From contig CM063106.1 in the NCBI GenBank assembly GCA_031841125.1, positions 8,370,001 through 8,434,000 on the forward strand: DNA of 64,000 nt. Reading direction: 5' to 3'. This stretch comes from Acanthococcus lagerstroemiae. Taxonomy: Eukaryota > Arthropoda > Insecta > Hemiptera > Eriococcidae. Made by a program: the position numbers and the translations under genes. Below, in pieces: positions 11,950 through 22,790 of this stretch. The notes below the pieces were generated by a model. The model was not told the DNA's origin. It ran no database searches and worked only from the letters and a program-made list of their open reading frames with translations. Within the stretch, counting starts at the first letter, position 1. Each line of letters opens with the position of its first letter.

Positions 11950-12305
11950 AAAATGGAGTACCCGAGACTCCTTTCAGAGACTAGTTAGTCAAAAGCCGAA
12001 GGTTTCAAGCTGACTGAGTATCGAACGTTATCTGAAAGGTTGAAACAGAGCTGAGACCTGCAGACATTTCGAAAATCTGAATGTCGGTAGCAAACGTGGT
12101 ATTTCAAATTTCAATGACTATTCTGTTCTTACTAGATTCTCTGTTTGACCTACAGACTAAAATCTTAAGAAAGTTGAACGTTTTATTAAAATCTAAAAGC
12201 AGGCCCGTAGTCAGCCATCTGAGGTAGGTGGTGCTGACTGTTTACCGGGGGGGGGGGGCTTGAGGATACATATAGTATACTTATAATGTGAAGAGTTCTA
12301 CGAGG

Positions 12306-12573
12306 CAGTGGTATAGCCAGGGGGGACAAAGGAGGCGAATGCCCCCCAAGGCACCTGAAAGAGAATGTAAAATATGCAGAAATGAGCAATTTTTTGCTTT
12401 AAAATACGTTTTTTCGAAAAATTTTCGCTCGAGTAGTAATTTTATCTTCATTTTCATACAATAGTCCTCTAATTTCGGCGATTTTTAGAAATACTTCAAT
12501 TTTCGACTTTGTCTCTCTTGAAAATCTTACTTTGCTCCCTCTCCTCCCCCGGAAAATCCTGGATACGCCACTG
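12306..12573. mobile_element. hAT-type MITE (CAGTGGCGTAGCCAGG family), copy 1
   Basis: The left end is CAGTGGTATAGCCAGGGGGG and the complement of the right end is CAGTGGCGTATCCAGGATTT. The interior words ATAGTCCTCTAATTTCGGCG and TTTTCGACTTTGTCTC recur as complements in the element at 16304-16525, proving one family in opposite orientations. The flanking octamers (CTACGAGG and ATTGAATT) do not match, so the duplication is lost or an end is off. Confidence 0.78.
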
Positions 12574-13009
12574 ATTGAATTTGGTCATGAAATTCATAAT
12601 CAAAACTGATGATTCAACTTAGCGACAACCCATTTAAAAAATTGAATAGATCGTGTGAAAAAAAATTATTTTTGAATTTTGGAAGTAAAAAAACTCTATT
12701 TCTGTGGACGTATCAAGTTATCAGTTCTCAAACAGCCATTCAGGCATTCTGCCATCGATATTCAATGTGAACTGGATCGCGAGCCTACCACTGTGTTTGT
12801 GAATAGTTTAATGTGACACAAAAAAAAGGCCTGTGTGTCTGAAACTACTGGATGGACACTCGGGCCCTTTTCTTGTGACACGTCACATAAATTATAAAGA
12901 ACAAATAAGGTAAAATTCAGAACGAAGGAAGAAAAAAAAAATAAAGAGTAGAAAAATGGCAGACTTTTTTTGAGGGTACAAGGAGTTTTTCAAAAATTAG
13001 TCCCCGGGC

Positions 13010-13197
13010 CCATATTTTCCTTCTGTCATTTTGTTTTATTTAATTTATTTTTTATTATTTATTATTATTATTTTTTTTCAAATTGAGAAATATTTTGATG
13101 GAAAAATCGTCAAATTTTCAAATATTTAAAATGTTTTGTCGGCAAATTTTCCTTCTCCACCCCCCCCCCCCCAACTGTAAGTCAAGTTTCGCCTCTG
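13010..13197. mobile_element. hAT-like MITE family with CAGRGGCGAAAC ends, copy 3
   Basis: It carries the same ordered blocks as copies 1 and 2 and ends with the complement of CAGAGGCGAAACTTGAC preceded by a long C-run. The left end is unclear. A second C-run lies just downstream near 13290-13305. Confidence 0.55.
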
Positions 13198-15559
13198 GGA
13201 CCTAGTATCGGAAAAATAAAGAAAATGAAGAGTTTTCAGTTTTGTTTGTCAACCGAAATCGTTAAATTGTGTGTTTTTTCCGGGTTATATGTCCCCCCCC
13301 CCCGAACATATCTGCGCTGTTCCAACATATTCCACCTGAAGAACGTCCCATTTACGCTACGGATGTGTGGCCTTCATAAAGATAGCCATCACTGAGCACC
13401 GGAACGGGAACAACGTCTTCATCGCGACAAAATGTTCGTTGATTTAAATCGACCACACAAGTGAACGAAACCACTAAGACATGCATGCCGCTAACTACAT
13501 TTTCTCGCAAATTACGGACATTGCCGTTATATCAATCAACACAAGTATCTGGTAATCATCTTTTTCATTTTTTATCTACGACGTAAAAGTAGCATGGATA
13601 GTAATAAAATATCTTACTCGTGGTACTATAATGTTATAATCACACATTACGTAATACTACAGTGGCTTGTCAAATCCCATCAACCCCATCCTCCAGATCA
13701 AGACAAATGTAAGAAGTTGTTTTTTGTTGGATGAGGGGGTTAAATACCTCTTTTACTTGATGGTCTACAGTTTGCTTTTTCCCAAAGAAATAAGAATGAT
13801 TGATGGCTCAGCAGGCACTGTTGGTCCCAAATCCGGACACTCGTAAGTGAAGCTGAGCCTTCATTTTCTAAGGTACAACATGATGCAACGATACAATGTG
13901 TCCTTGTGTTCTGCACTGTCTTATTCTCAGTTTCAAATCGATTACAGAATCAATCCACACCAATGTCGGAAGCATCTATTCCGTTTTCATCACGTTACCT
14001 GTGACGAACCAAACGGTTTCATTCGGACAAAGGACCCGAAAATTTTCTGGTCGTCTGGTCGTGTCATTTTCCATTACGATTTTGAACTGCGAACGATGAT
14101 ATCATTCGGCGTCGGGAAAATATGTATAGCGCTATCTGTTGCGATGTTTTCGAACTGTTTTGTTCGGTGTCGTTTCGACACGTTTATGTTGGCCGACGGC
14201 GGGTCTTTCGAATCTGCCAACTGCGGTGCAGGGAAAACACGTGTTGCTGTTTTCCTTTTCGTTGTTCTTCCGTAACAGCGACCCTCGCATCGAGTAAATA
14301 GTCTGCCGTTACTTCCGAAGATAGCGCTACTGTATCGATATCGAAGCTCTGTTTCAATGTTGCAGTTTGCATTATCGGCTGCTGAGTCGCCGAGTGCATA
14401 ATTTTCAACAGGTAGACGTCTTCGGTTGCCGAATTATTTTGAAAGAGAAGAAATGAAGAAAATAAGTTTAACTAGCGAAGAGTTGGTATAAAGCGTTTAA
14501 GGATTGGAGGTGTACAGATGAAATGCGGTAGTGAAATTGTCGGACCGTGGAAGTCGTAATTGACGTTAATTAGACTGGGCAGCTCGATGATAACTCATCT
14601 TTGTTGTCGTTGCTATCAGCGTCGTTGTATGTAAATCTGTCTTTGTGGCTCGGGCTTTCTTAAAAATCTTTTTGTTTCACGTGTGGACGAATAATAATTG
14701 AATGTGACGTTTGCTGGGAAATTCGGGTATTAGTATTGTTATGGGGGTCTGTCTGTCCGTCTGTCTATCTATCTTCATTTTGTGAGATCATGATTAAACG
14801 AGGCGTATGATTGTCATGCGCTTGTATGGTAGGGGAGACATGGGGGCATTATGTGCCACAGAACTGTCCAAGAATTCGGTGGTGTACGAGAATGTTCAAT
14901 TATCCAATCATTCGGCTTGATGAAGATGTGTAATCTTTCAGAAGCCATTTTATGTTAGTTTGAACTGAAAGTAGAATTTTTGTCCTTGTTTGTCCGCGTA
15001 TCTATCAATCGATCTGTCTGACTGCCAGTTAGTCTTGTCTTGCTGAATAGCTGGTTTGTTGACTGCCTATCTGTCTAATAGTCAGTTTGACTCAGGTATT
15101 GATTTTTTATTTTATTTATTTTAAATCTTGATCATAGGAAAGAAGGGTGGTAGGGTTCAAAGAAATGCTGAAGGAAGACCGCTGAGAGTGGCTGGTGAGC
15201 AAACTAATTGGAACCTTGATTGATAACTGGCTGCCTGATATTCTGTTTCAATAACTGTCTGCTTGTCTTGTCTGCCTGTTTGTCTCGAATTCTGAGAGTT
15301 TTTCGAGTAGTGAGGGGAGGTCAGATTTTCTGTCGTTTCATGCACTATGTCTAAAAAATAACCAACAACATGGAAATAGTAAAAAAGTCAGAAATAAATA
15401 CATGACAAAACAAACGGAAACGACACAAATGACGAAAATGGGAGAAATTATTAAAATTGCAGAAATGATGAAATCATTCGACGACTTCCCTGGTGGCAGG
15501 CTACTCGACTGACGAGAAATGTCTTCACGCAGGTGACGTAATGTTCAACGCTACACAAA
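13198..15559. other. No gene recognised; CpG-rich block at 14.0-14.7 kb
   Basis: The plus-strand frame 13847-14275 (142 codons) has no domain and is overlapped by other open frames, so it is not called. 14030-14680 is CpG-rich and unique in the window. TGTCTG/TATC-rich words at 14745-14775 and 15000-15090 repeat the theme seen at 170-310. No RNA gene or transposon end is visible. Confidence 0.35.
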
Positions 15560-16300
15560 CCTAACTGAAAAATTTAATTAAAAGTTCCAATATGAAGCTC
15601 TCTTTGGCTAAAATTTAGTGCCTCAAGTCGCTAACTGAAAATGAATGTTGATAGCTTCAGTGGAATGCTGTTGGCTGAAATTATGAATATATGAAATGCA
15701 GCACGCTAACTTTTGATTACTAAAATTTAACCCTTGAAATCCTTAATATTTGAACTGCATCACTATAAAAATATAAATGAAAAGTTCTGGGTTAGCACCT
15801 TCAGCGGACAATCTGTTGCCTGAAATACCCAGCTGAAAATTAAAATGAAAATTTCCTGTAAAGCACTGTTGGCTCAAATTCTGGTACCTAAAATTCCTAC
15901 CATCGAAAATTCAACTGCTTACAAATCAAAATTCAAATTCCAGTAAAGCAAAGTGTAGTTCTTGGAATCTCTCGATGATGGTGGAGCATTTTGAGCTCAA
16001 AGTCTGTTACCCGAAATTCTTAATTTCTGAAGTGCAGCTGGTTAACAATTGAAATATTTCAAGTTCCAGTGAAGCACTTCTGCCTCATAATTTGTTACCT
16101 GGAATTTCTTAATTCTGATAGAGCACTTCTGGCTCAAAATCTGGTTGCTGAAATCACTTGTATCGAACATGTACCTGGTTGAAAACTGCAATCCAAGTTC
16201 CCGAATGGAGCAGTTTTGACTCTAAATTTAGTACCCTACCTGAAATTTCCGATTTATAAACAGCAGCAGACTAACAGTTCAGAGTAAAAGTTCTGACTGA
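15560..16300. repeat. Degenerate tandem array, units about 60-120 bp
   Basis: About eight diverged units share the phrase GGCTCAAAATCTGTTACCTGAAATT, followed by GCAGCTGGTTAAC and AAAAGTTCCAGTGAAGCACTTCTG. Unit starts are visible near 15607, 15670, 15804, 15871, 15994, 16083, 16131 and 16209. Divergence is high, indicating an old array, and the spacing is irregular. There is no coding potential. Confidence 0.65.
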
Positions 16301-16303
16301 ACC

Positions 16304-16525
16304 CAGTGACGTAGCCAGGATTTTGTTGGAGTGGGACAAAGTAAGATTTTCAAGGGAGAAAAAGTTGAAAATTGAGGTATTTCTTAAAAAACGCCGATAT
16401 TAGAGGACTATTTTATGAAAATGAAAATAAAATTACCGCTCGTAAAAACATGTTTTAAAGACGAACTCAATCAGTCTGCGCCCCTCTTTACATACCTTCA
16501 TGCCCCCCAAGGGAGGTCCCGGCCA
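16304..16525. mobile_element. hAT-type MITE (CAGTGGCGTAGCCAGG family), copy 2
   Basis: It starts CAGTGACGTAGCCAGGATTT. Its interior (AAGATTTTCAAGG, AAGTTGAAAATTGAGGTAT, TAGAGGACTATTTTATGAAA) is the complement of the element at 12306-12573. The far end, CCCCCCAAGGGAGGTC..GGCCACT, is worn. No duplication is evident. Confidence 0.72.
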
Positions 16526-16645
16526 CTTTGAAAATCAATGAAAGCGCATTCAGATTAGAGAATCGTTGCTTTAACAGGTCAGCAGGTGGCCATTTGCTGA
16601 CTGGTACCTCTTCTGAAAAGGCTCTTCTCGGTCCCTGGCTATTGG

Positions 16646-16859
16646 GGTCTGGTTGGCCGAGTAGATAGCGCGGTGGTCTCGGAATCCGGAGGTCCTGGGT
16701 TCGTGCCCACATAGCAGTTCGCCAGATTTCGACCTAGACCAGTTTTTCGGCTTGAAGGAAAGAAGGCTAAGACAGCCCTAACAGCCTCCTCGACGTCACT
16801 GATGTTATGCTCGAAAGGGCGGATTGCAGGACTCGGGTTGAGAGCAAATTAGAAAAGAA
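16646..16859 (+). mobile_element. tRNA-derived SINE, full-length copy
   Basis: The 214-bp element lies between direct repeats GGTCCCTGGCTATTGG (16630-16645) and GGTCCCTGGCTATTAG (16860-16875), a 16-bp target duplication with one mismatch, as expected of LINE-mediated retroposition. Its 5' head resembles a tRNA: GGTTGGCCGAGTAGATAGC supplies an A-box-like motif and GGTTCGTGCCC a B-box-like motif, giving an internal RNA polymerase III promoter. The body (CGACCTAGRCCRG, AAGGCTAAGACAGCCCTAA, CTCGAAAGGGCGGATT) is shared by four more copies in this window. A tRNA-Leu/Ser-like ancestor is suggested by GGTTGGCCGAG, but that is inference. Confidence 0.9.
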
Positions 16860-17648
16860 GGTCCCTGGCTATTAGCATTGCATCCGTAGAATCGGACCCC
16901 AGCGCTCCTTTTTTGAGGATGAGGAAAAGAGTCAGAGAGGTAATAGAATCATACAATCTCTTTTTGCGAATCATTGACTCTCAGCGAATCTGTCTTTTTA
17001 TTTTATTCGCCCTTGCCAGGAACTTGCGATTTTCCTTGCACATAACGAGTTCAAACAGAATTATCTGTGACGTCTGACTTTCTGTTAAGGGCGCTTGTGA
17101 CCTTTTTTCGGATCGTCTGACCTTTTTTTCTCACTTTTTAACTCAGCGTGCCAAAATCGGTGATTTTTTTCTATTTTTTGTACTCGTGGGATTTTTGTGA
17201 AATTTTTTTCTTTTTTTAATCTTTTTTGACGAGGGTTCCTGCCAAAATTATGCGATTTGCCGTTGCCTGTAAGGAGAGATGTGAAAGATAGGTAAGGAAC
17301 CTATTTCATGTCGAAGATAGGAAAATAGATCTTGAATAAAAGTATGTCGATGATACAGATTTAAATTGATATATCTTCGAATATCAAATAGAAATTCCTA
17401 TCTTCGAGATAGGTTGTTATCAAGTAGCAACTAGCAAATAAAATTATCAGTCTGTATTCTGGTCTCGTAAAAAGTCTAGAAAAAAGAAACTTGAATTCAT
17501 TCTAGTAATTCAGGTTCTTTGTTCGTTTTCTTCTCAAGCAGCAGATTTCAAATAGTATTTTTATTTCATTTTTTTAAAAGTTGAGTCAAAATCTATGTTG
17601 AAAAAATGTGGAATAGTTATTCAAAAATGAAAGAATATGAACGAATAG

Positions 17649-18168
17649 TAGTGATGTCGATCATTACAAAAACCATGATCGATCATAAACTACAATGTCA
17701 AGTACCCAGAAGCATACAACAGACAGATATTCATTTCCATCACAAAAATGTGTTTTTCTTATGAGAGTTAAAGTAACCATCACCCATCACCGTTCGCTTA
17801 TCAGTTGGGTTTAGTTTCGGCGTTGTTGTTGTTGTCTGCACAGTCCGAATATTATTAATGCCAATGCACTCTCCCCTCCACTGTGTTGGCTACAAAATAG
17901 AAAAATGTTTAGCAAAAACAGAAAATATCTAAGAACATTCTCTATTAGGTCCTTTTGTAAGTCAACTTTAAAAAAACGCATTCATTTCTGTGTTCAGAGA
18001 AGTCGTTAATAGAAAGGAACTTATACTCATCTACCAATGGTCTCTTTTCTTATTCTTCATGATCGATCATATAATGATCGCCCTGAGCTCGATGATCAAA
18101 AAAGATCGAGTTTTATCGAGATGATCGTGATCGACCATTTTTGATCGAGTAAATCATCGACATCACTA
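17649..18168. mobile_element. Non-autonomous hAT element with perfect 8-bp target duplication
   Basis: The 520-bp element starts TAGTGATGTCGATCATT and ends with the complement of TAGTGATGTCGATGATTTA. A perfect duplication ACGAATAG lies at 17641-17648 and 18169-18176. Subterminal DNA is dense in GATCGATCAT and ATGATCGTGATCGA words on both sides, the kind of repeated motif that hAT transposases bind. The interior has no transposase, so it depends on an autonomous relative. The clean duplication suggests a relatively recent insertion. Confidence 0.93.
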
Positions 18169-18494
18169 ACGAATAGCCGTTTTTTGAAATACTATCCGAA
18201 GACAGCAGATATACGTAGATAAAGGTCAAAAACCATTTCGAACAGCGATATCTTCCAGTGGCCTAGCTAGCCTAATGTTCGAGTTTGACCAAAGGGAGAG
18301 AAGGTATCAGAATAATGCTAAATTTAGAGAAACTGCTGGTTGATGAAATCACAAGGGAATCCAAACCTTCTCGACTCCCCTGGTTATGACACTGATATCT
18401 TTTATTCGAAGATAATTGTCCATGATTGGAATATCACCTGTCTTTTATATCTGTGTCCCTAAAAGACATATTGGTGGAGCAGATCGGCTCCCCA

Positions 18495-18868
18495 GACACC
18501 GCACCCTTGGCCCCGAAAACTACCCAGGGACGTCTTGAAGTTGGTTTGGGCCCCTATTTCGCTTGCGCTGTCCTGCCAGGGCCACTATGAGACTCTACTG
18601 GCCGAGGCAACACTCATCCAGCATTAATCTGGAATTCGGGTGCACCACAACCGTACGCGCTTCCTTCCTTTACTTCTCACCTCCTCGTCTTGGTACGTGT
18701 GGTGACGCAGGAAAGTGGCGACGGCGGGGTGAACCCTACTGGAGGTGCAACAGCTTTAGCAGCTCTAGGATGGTACGGAGTCGTTGTGTTGAGTGTAGGC
18801 TGAGCTTCGTTCGTTGGTCCTCTGCCTCGACCATTCTCTTTATTTCTTCTTCGTAATGGTCGAGACAA
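18495..18868 (+). repeat. GC-rich interspersed repeat, copy B
   Basis: The order of blocks follows copies A and D: CACCGCACCCTTGGCCCCG, TCCTGCCAGGGCCACTATGAG, TCGGGTGCACCAC, CACCTCCTCGTCTTGGTACG, GGTGAACCCTACTGG, ATGGTACGGAG and finally TCTTCGTAATGGTCGAGACA. This copy lacks the inner segment of about 50 bp that precedes GGCC in A and D. Reading frames through it are broken and are not regarded as genes. Confidence 0.7.
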
Positions 18869-19021
18869 AGACCGGCACCCGGTTCCATCTGCTCCACTGT
18901 TGAACGTTCCCGGAACGAAGGTGTTCGGCGCGAGACAGTCGATCACGCCGTCCTCGGTGTCGCTGTCGTTACCGACATCGTTCGTATTCTTACCATCCCA
19001 CGCCTCTTCTGCTTCCAGGCC
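18869..19021 (-). other. Candidate coding exon of unknown gene (weak)
   Basis: The minus-strand frame through this CpG-rich segment reads NDVGNDSDTEDGVIDCLAPN followed by TFVPGTFNSGADGTGC. It is hydrophilic and acidic, with high GC at third positions, unlike the repeat-derived frames around it. The frame is open from a stop near 19010 into repeat copy B. Splice sites are not convincing: a GTAAGAAT donor-like word lies inside it. The plus strand is also open here, so coding is only possible. No family is recognised. Confidence 0.28.
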
Positions 19022-19639
19022 TTACACTTGAACAGGGTGTGCCAGGGGGCCCATAAGGGACCTCAGTAAAATCGTCTGACTTTTTGTGGGAGGGAGTATC
19101 AATGTAATCTTTCTTCTAACCTGCTGAATGCGCCTTTTGCTTTACATCCGCCGCCGGATTTAAGGAGTACTACTTGTACCCATTAACGAAACACGATCAA
19201 CGATCCCAAGTTCACGAAATCTTAGCCTTCGTTTGGCGAAATTTCCCAGCGCAATTAGCCTCCGCGGTACGGCCATCTTTGAAACGCTCTCGTTACAACG
19301 TTAAGCGTTGCCGCGCCGATCTACCGCGAACAAATGAAATGTACGAAAATTAAATTGTCGAATATTTACTCTTATTAGTACCTCAGGTTTACGCTGCTGT
19401 TGCGAGTGCGGTTCGAGAACAGTAGGAGAAGAAAAAAAAGAGAGAAAAAATATCAAGTGTGTACGCACGTTTGAAGCCGCAAGGGTGGATTAATAGAATC
19501 GACCTTGTCGTCGTTTAAAATGATTATCCGGCAGGGCAACGAACAAAAGCGTTCTCCGAAGAATATAATAAAGATAAACGATAAATGAAATGTGGGCAGC
19601 CGGTAGTGGTGTACATGAGAGGTACCTTCGATGATGAGC

Positions 19640-19815
19640 TGAGGTAAACGTGAGAGAGCCCGCGCGCGGTGGTGCCCGTGCCAAGCGAAGCCACGCCAGG
19701 TCCAGCAGAGCTGGTCGCGGTGGACGTCGTCGACGTCGTGTCGTTGTCGCCGCTACGCTGCCTGCCAGCCCGATGTGCCACCGGCATCGGCACCGAGCAC
19801 CGTGACCGGTCCACC
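19640..19815 (-). other. Candidate Ser/Thr/Gly-rich exon (weak)
   Basis: The minus-strand frame encodes a low-complexity stretch, GDNDTTSTTSTATSSAGPGV, followed by an alternation of Gly, Thr and Ser. It ends at AAG followed by GTACCT, a possible donor at about 19640. The segment is strongly CpG-rich and has no matches among the window's repeats. All frames are fairly open because of base composition, so coding status is uncertain. It lies about 600 bp upstream, in minus orientation, of the candidate at 18869-19021 and could belong to the same gene. Confidence 0.22.
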
Positions 19816-19819
19816 GGTA

Positions 19820-20880
19820 CCGTTACGTGCGCGCAGTCGAAAGACTAAAGTGGACATTAATTAAACTAAATTGGAAGATGGATACGTATAGGGGCTGATG
19901 GCCTGTCGGTGTATACCTTGGATATACTGTGTAATATTCTCGCCTTCATGAGGGCTACACGTATATCGTTCTGCCGTGTTCAATTTCACGAGTGCGTGTG
20001 TATAAAACAAACGACGGTGTGTATACGGTGTGGACGCGCACTCTATATACGGTAACACACGGCTCCTCACAGCGATATAACCTTTACCTCTATTAACATC
20101 AATTAGAGACGACAAAATTAACCTGACGCCGGCGGCGGCTTATTTTCAGAAGTGTTACCCAACGACGCACCGGCATCGTTACGCAGGCTGTTCGTGGTTG
20201 TGTAATAGTCCAGGAATTTGAAATGAGAAGTAGGAGGTGGAGGAGAAAAAATTGCTATCAAATGTTTTATTGGTGGAAGTTGCATGACATCATCCCTGCA
20301 GCACTTAGAAAATATTCTCCCGTCCCACTCCTCATCTTTCGCGTGATGTGGAGGTTCAACCACCTGAAATTTTTTTTTTTTTTCTCGAAAATAGCGCATT
20401 ATTTTCAAAAATGTTATCTTGCGAAAAATATTCCTCGTGAAATTCACTATTTAAATGGTTCTTACAATTTTTTTCATTTGTATCATATTTTACAAAGATA
20501 CAAGACTGCCATGCCAACATTTATAAGAATTTACGATAATTCGTCTGGTAGTCGTACTGGGATAAGTATGATGCTGATAGCCGACCAACAGGTAGTGAAA
20601 AAGGTTATACTGCCAACACAGTGTGGCCGGGGCGGTGGGCAGCGGGGAGTTCCTCGTAAAACTGTAATTTCCCGTTGCGAAGTTTAGATTCCGGGCCCCT
20701 GAATGCAAAATCAGATGGATGGGTGTTTAAACTAAATAACCCAAAAGTGATTTTTCATGCCAAGTCAGTGTTGCCTCTCTTCAAAAGTTAAATTTCAGTG
20801 CTCGAGGCTAAAATCCAAATCTGATCAAACATTTAGTGAAATTAGTGTCCATTTCGGAGTGTGAGTGAACTTGGTAATAT
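19820..20880. other. No gene recognised
   Basis: The interval starts in CpG-rich unique sequence (to about 20115) and continues as AT-rich sequence. The 154-codon plus-strand frame at 20223-20687 crosses a T-run and has no domain, so it is treated as chance. No repeat boundary was seen before the Penelope remnant begins near 20900. Confidence 0.3.
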
Positions 20881-20889
20881 TCCATTTGT

Positions 20890-21386
20890 GGGGTGTGCCT
20901 ATTCACTTTTTCTTCTTCTGTAGTCCAGAGCGCATTCGGCTGTTATGCCATCATCAGTGGAGTACCCTAAATGAGACTTGTCTCTTGTGGTCCTGTAATA
21001 ATAATAATCGAGAGTAGTACCGTATGGTGAGCCTGTTTAGTCTTGCGTTTCTATTGGTTGTCTGTGAATATGCAGTCTGTCCAATCAATGGTTATTGTTA
21101 TTGGTTGTGTGCTCTGATTGGCTGTCTGTGGTTGTGTAGTCTGTCCAATCCGTGGGTGTTATGTTATTAGTTGGAATAAGTTCTCGCTTTCGAAGTTAGT
21201 TGTGTATATATATATATATATTTTTTTTGTTTTTGCCTTTATTATTTCTAGTTGTTCTTTTAATTTTCTTTTTTTTTTGTGTTGTTTTCTGTGTGTAGGA
21301 TTTTGTACTTTTCTGACAATTTGTCATTGTTATGTCCCTGGTCATTGCAGTGTTTTCCAAACAGTATTTGTCATCATTTAGCTTCT
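20890..21386 (-). pseudogene. Penelope-like retroelement, C-terminal and 3' part
   Basis: On the minus strand from 21386, after a worn start, the frame reads KHCNDQGHNNDKLSEKYKIL followed by HTEN and a lysine-rich run. This matches the segment after the GIY-YIG core in Penelope-like elements, where a conserved His and a K-I-L-H-x-E motif occur. The 3' side includes CACTGATGATGGCATAACAG, a typical PLE-style 3' flank, near 20975. Two 64-bp-spaced copies of an ATTGG-TGTCTGTG-GTCTGTCCAATC block (21053 and 21117) and a TA microsatellite (about 21205-21222) lie between. Frames are shifted, so it is dead. It is separated from its upstream half (23430-23830) by the 2-kb insertion. Confidence 0.75.
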
Positions 21387-22153
21387 TAGTCCAGGGGAAT
21401 TAGCATTTTTGATGGAATTAATTGCAGCACAGCTGAAACTTGGTACGATTGTTTCGTACCCTCTTCGGAAAAGCCCCGTAATTTCCCTTCCTCCCCCGGT
21501 GTGAGCATCGCCCCCCAGAGTCCAAAAAGTGCTCCCGGAAACAGTCTTTGGCTTGTATCTAGCTTAAAATTGAGTTATAGGTCAAAATATTCCTTACCAA
21601 AATAAAAGAGCGTAAAATTCTCTACAAAAATGATATCCATGTTTTTTTCGTGAATCCCATACCAACCAAGATAATTGGCGTTCAAGATCACACGAGCATG
21701 TAAATATGGAGTAACCTACAACGTACACGGTATACAAACGCCGAACTCGTCACTAATCATGCGAGAAGCGGTGAACGCTGACGCTGTAATTTTAAATCCC
21801 TATACTAGATGGACCAGCTTGTATTAGAAACCAGATTGAAGATAGACAATAGTTATGGAGCGACATGACTATTAGCGTTTGGACCCTCCTATAGGTGCTC
21901 TAGTGTAGTGGACGAAAAGATGATCAGGGTAATTTCACCACAAAAACATGTACAGGTGAAATGCATTTTCAGTATTGAAGAGAATTAAAGTGTCAGCCCT
22001 TATTATTTCCTTTCAGATGAGCCCAACTTTTTTTGCAGAACATTTTTGTCCCTGATCATTTTTTCGTCCATATACACCAATCAGCGCGCCCCATTTCATC
22101 AGCCCGCTAGAGAATGACTCTTTAGCATCCAAAGGCGAATCGAACAAACACTC

Positions 22154-22440
22154 ATGCGAATTATGAAGAGTGCAGGCAGACTGACTCATCGACGCGGTGT
22201 TACCTCTAGCGTTTTGCAACAGTGGATTCTTAGCGCCCTTGTCATATGCTTCATCTTTACCAAGGTTTGGAAAAGTTCACAAACTGTCAACCAGAAACAA
22301 GTGCTCAGCATAAAGAATTGAGGGAATCACGAGTGCAGCATGATAGAAGGGATGTTCAAACTTTTTTAAACTGGTTGAGAGCCCATCATTCCTTCCCATA
22401 TGTATCCGAATTACAGGAGGGGATCTGCCCGGGTTTACGG
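22154..22440 (+). pseudogene. Fragment of an uncharacterised metazoan protein family
   Basis: Two adjacent plus-strand frames join across a frameshift near 22235-22250. The first contains MKSAGRLTHRRGVTSSVLQQ and the second QHKELRESRVQHDRRDVQTF followed by LNWLRAHHSF. The order resembles a family I recall from cnidarian and insect genomes with a (G)GLTRGRG motif, a Ser-x-x-W segment, an EQHKE-R-SRxxRD motif and a W(L)xxHxPF motif; its function is not established. This copy is truncated and shifted, and runs into the 48-bp minisatellite. It lies between the inverted repeats of the 2-kb element, so it was either captured or is that element's own decayed gene. Confidence 0.5.
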
Positions 22441-22466
22441 AGGGGATTCATGAAGGGGATATGGAA

Positions 22467-22656
22467 GGGCTATACGACGGGTCTACAAAGGGGATCCATG
22501 CAAGGGGAAACATAGGGGCTGTACGACGAGTCTACAAAGGACATACATAGAAGGTATACAGAGGGGCTACATGACAGTTTACAAAGGGGATACTTAGAGG
22601 CATACAGAGGGGCTATACGACGGGTCTACAAAGGGCATACATAAAGGATATAGCAC
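22467..22656. repeat. 46-48 bp minisatellite, four units
   Basis: Units begin at about 22467, 22515, 22563 and 22609 with GGGGCTATACGACGGGTCTA, followed by CAAAGGGGATACATAGAAGG-like sequence. Unit spacing is 48, 48 and 46 bp. It lies inside the 2-kb inverted-repeat element, and the preceding GGGG-rich stretch from 22420 looks like a decayed extension. Confidence 0.8.
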
Positions 22657-22699
22657 GGGTGTCTCAACGCCGCTGTATAGCTCGGGTAGTGAGAGGGCT

Positions 22700-22790
22700 A
22701 CACATAAATGAAGCGCTGTGATTGGCTAACCTGATGGCTCCCCTCGAATGGAGTGCTCTGATTGGCTACTGGAGGGGAAACATACCGGGT
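22700..22790. repeat. Duplicated CTCTGATTGGCTA block
   Basis: GCTGTGATTGGCTAACC and GCTCTGATTGGCTACTGG lie about 40 bp apart within the 2-kb element. ATTGG is the complement of a CCAAT box, and similar words occur in the Penelope 3' part at 21050-21150. A promoter role is only a possibility. Confidence 0.35.

Noticed and set aside
13847..14275. 142-codon plus-strand open frame
   Set aside because: No recognisable motif, overlapping open frames on both strands and no splice or start context.
20223..20687. 154-codon plus-strand open frame
   Set aside because: It crosses a T-run giving a Phe run, has random-looking composition and no domain.
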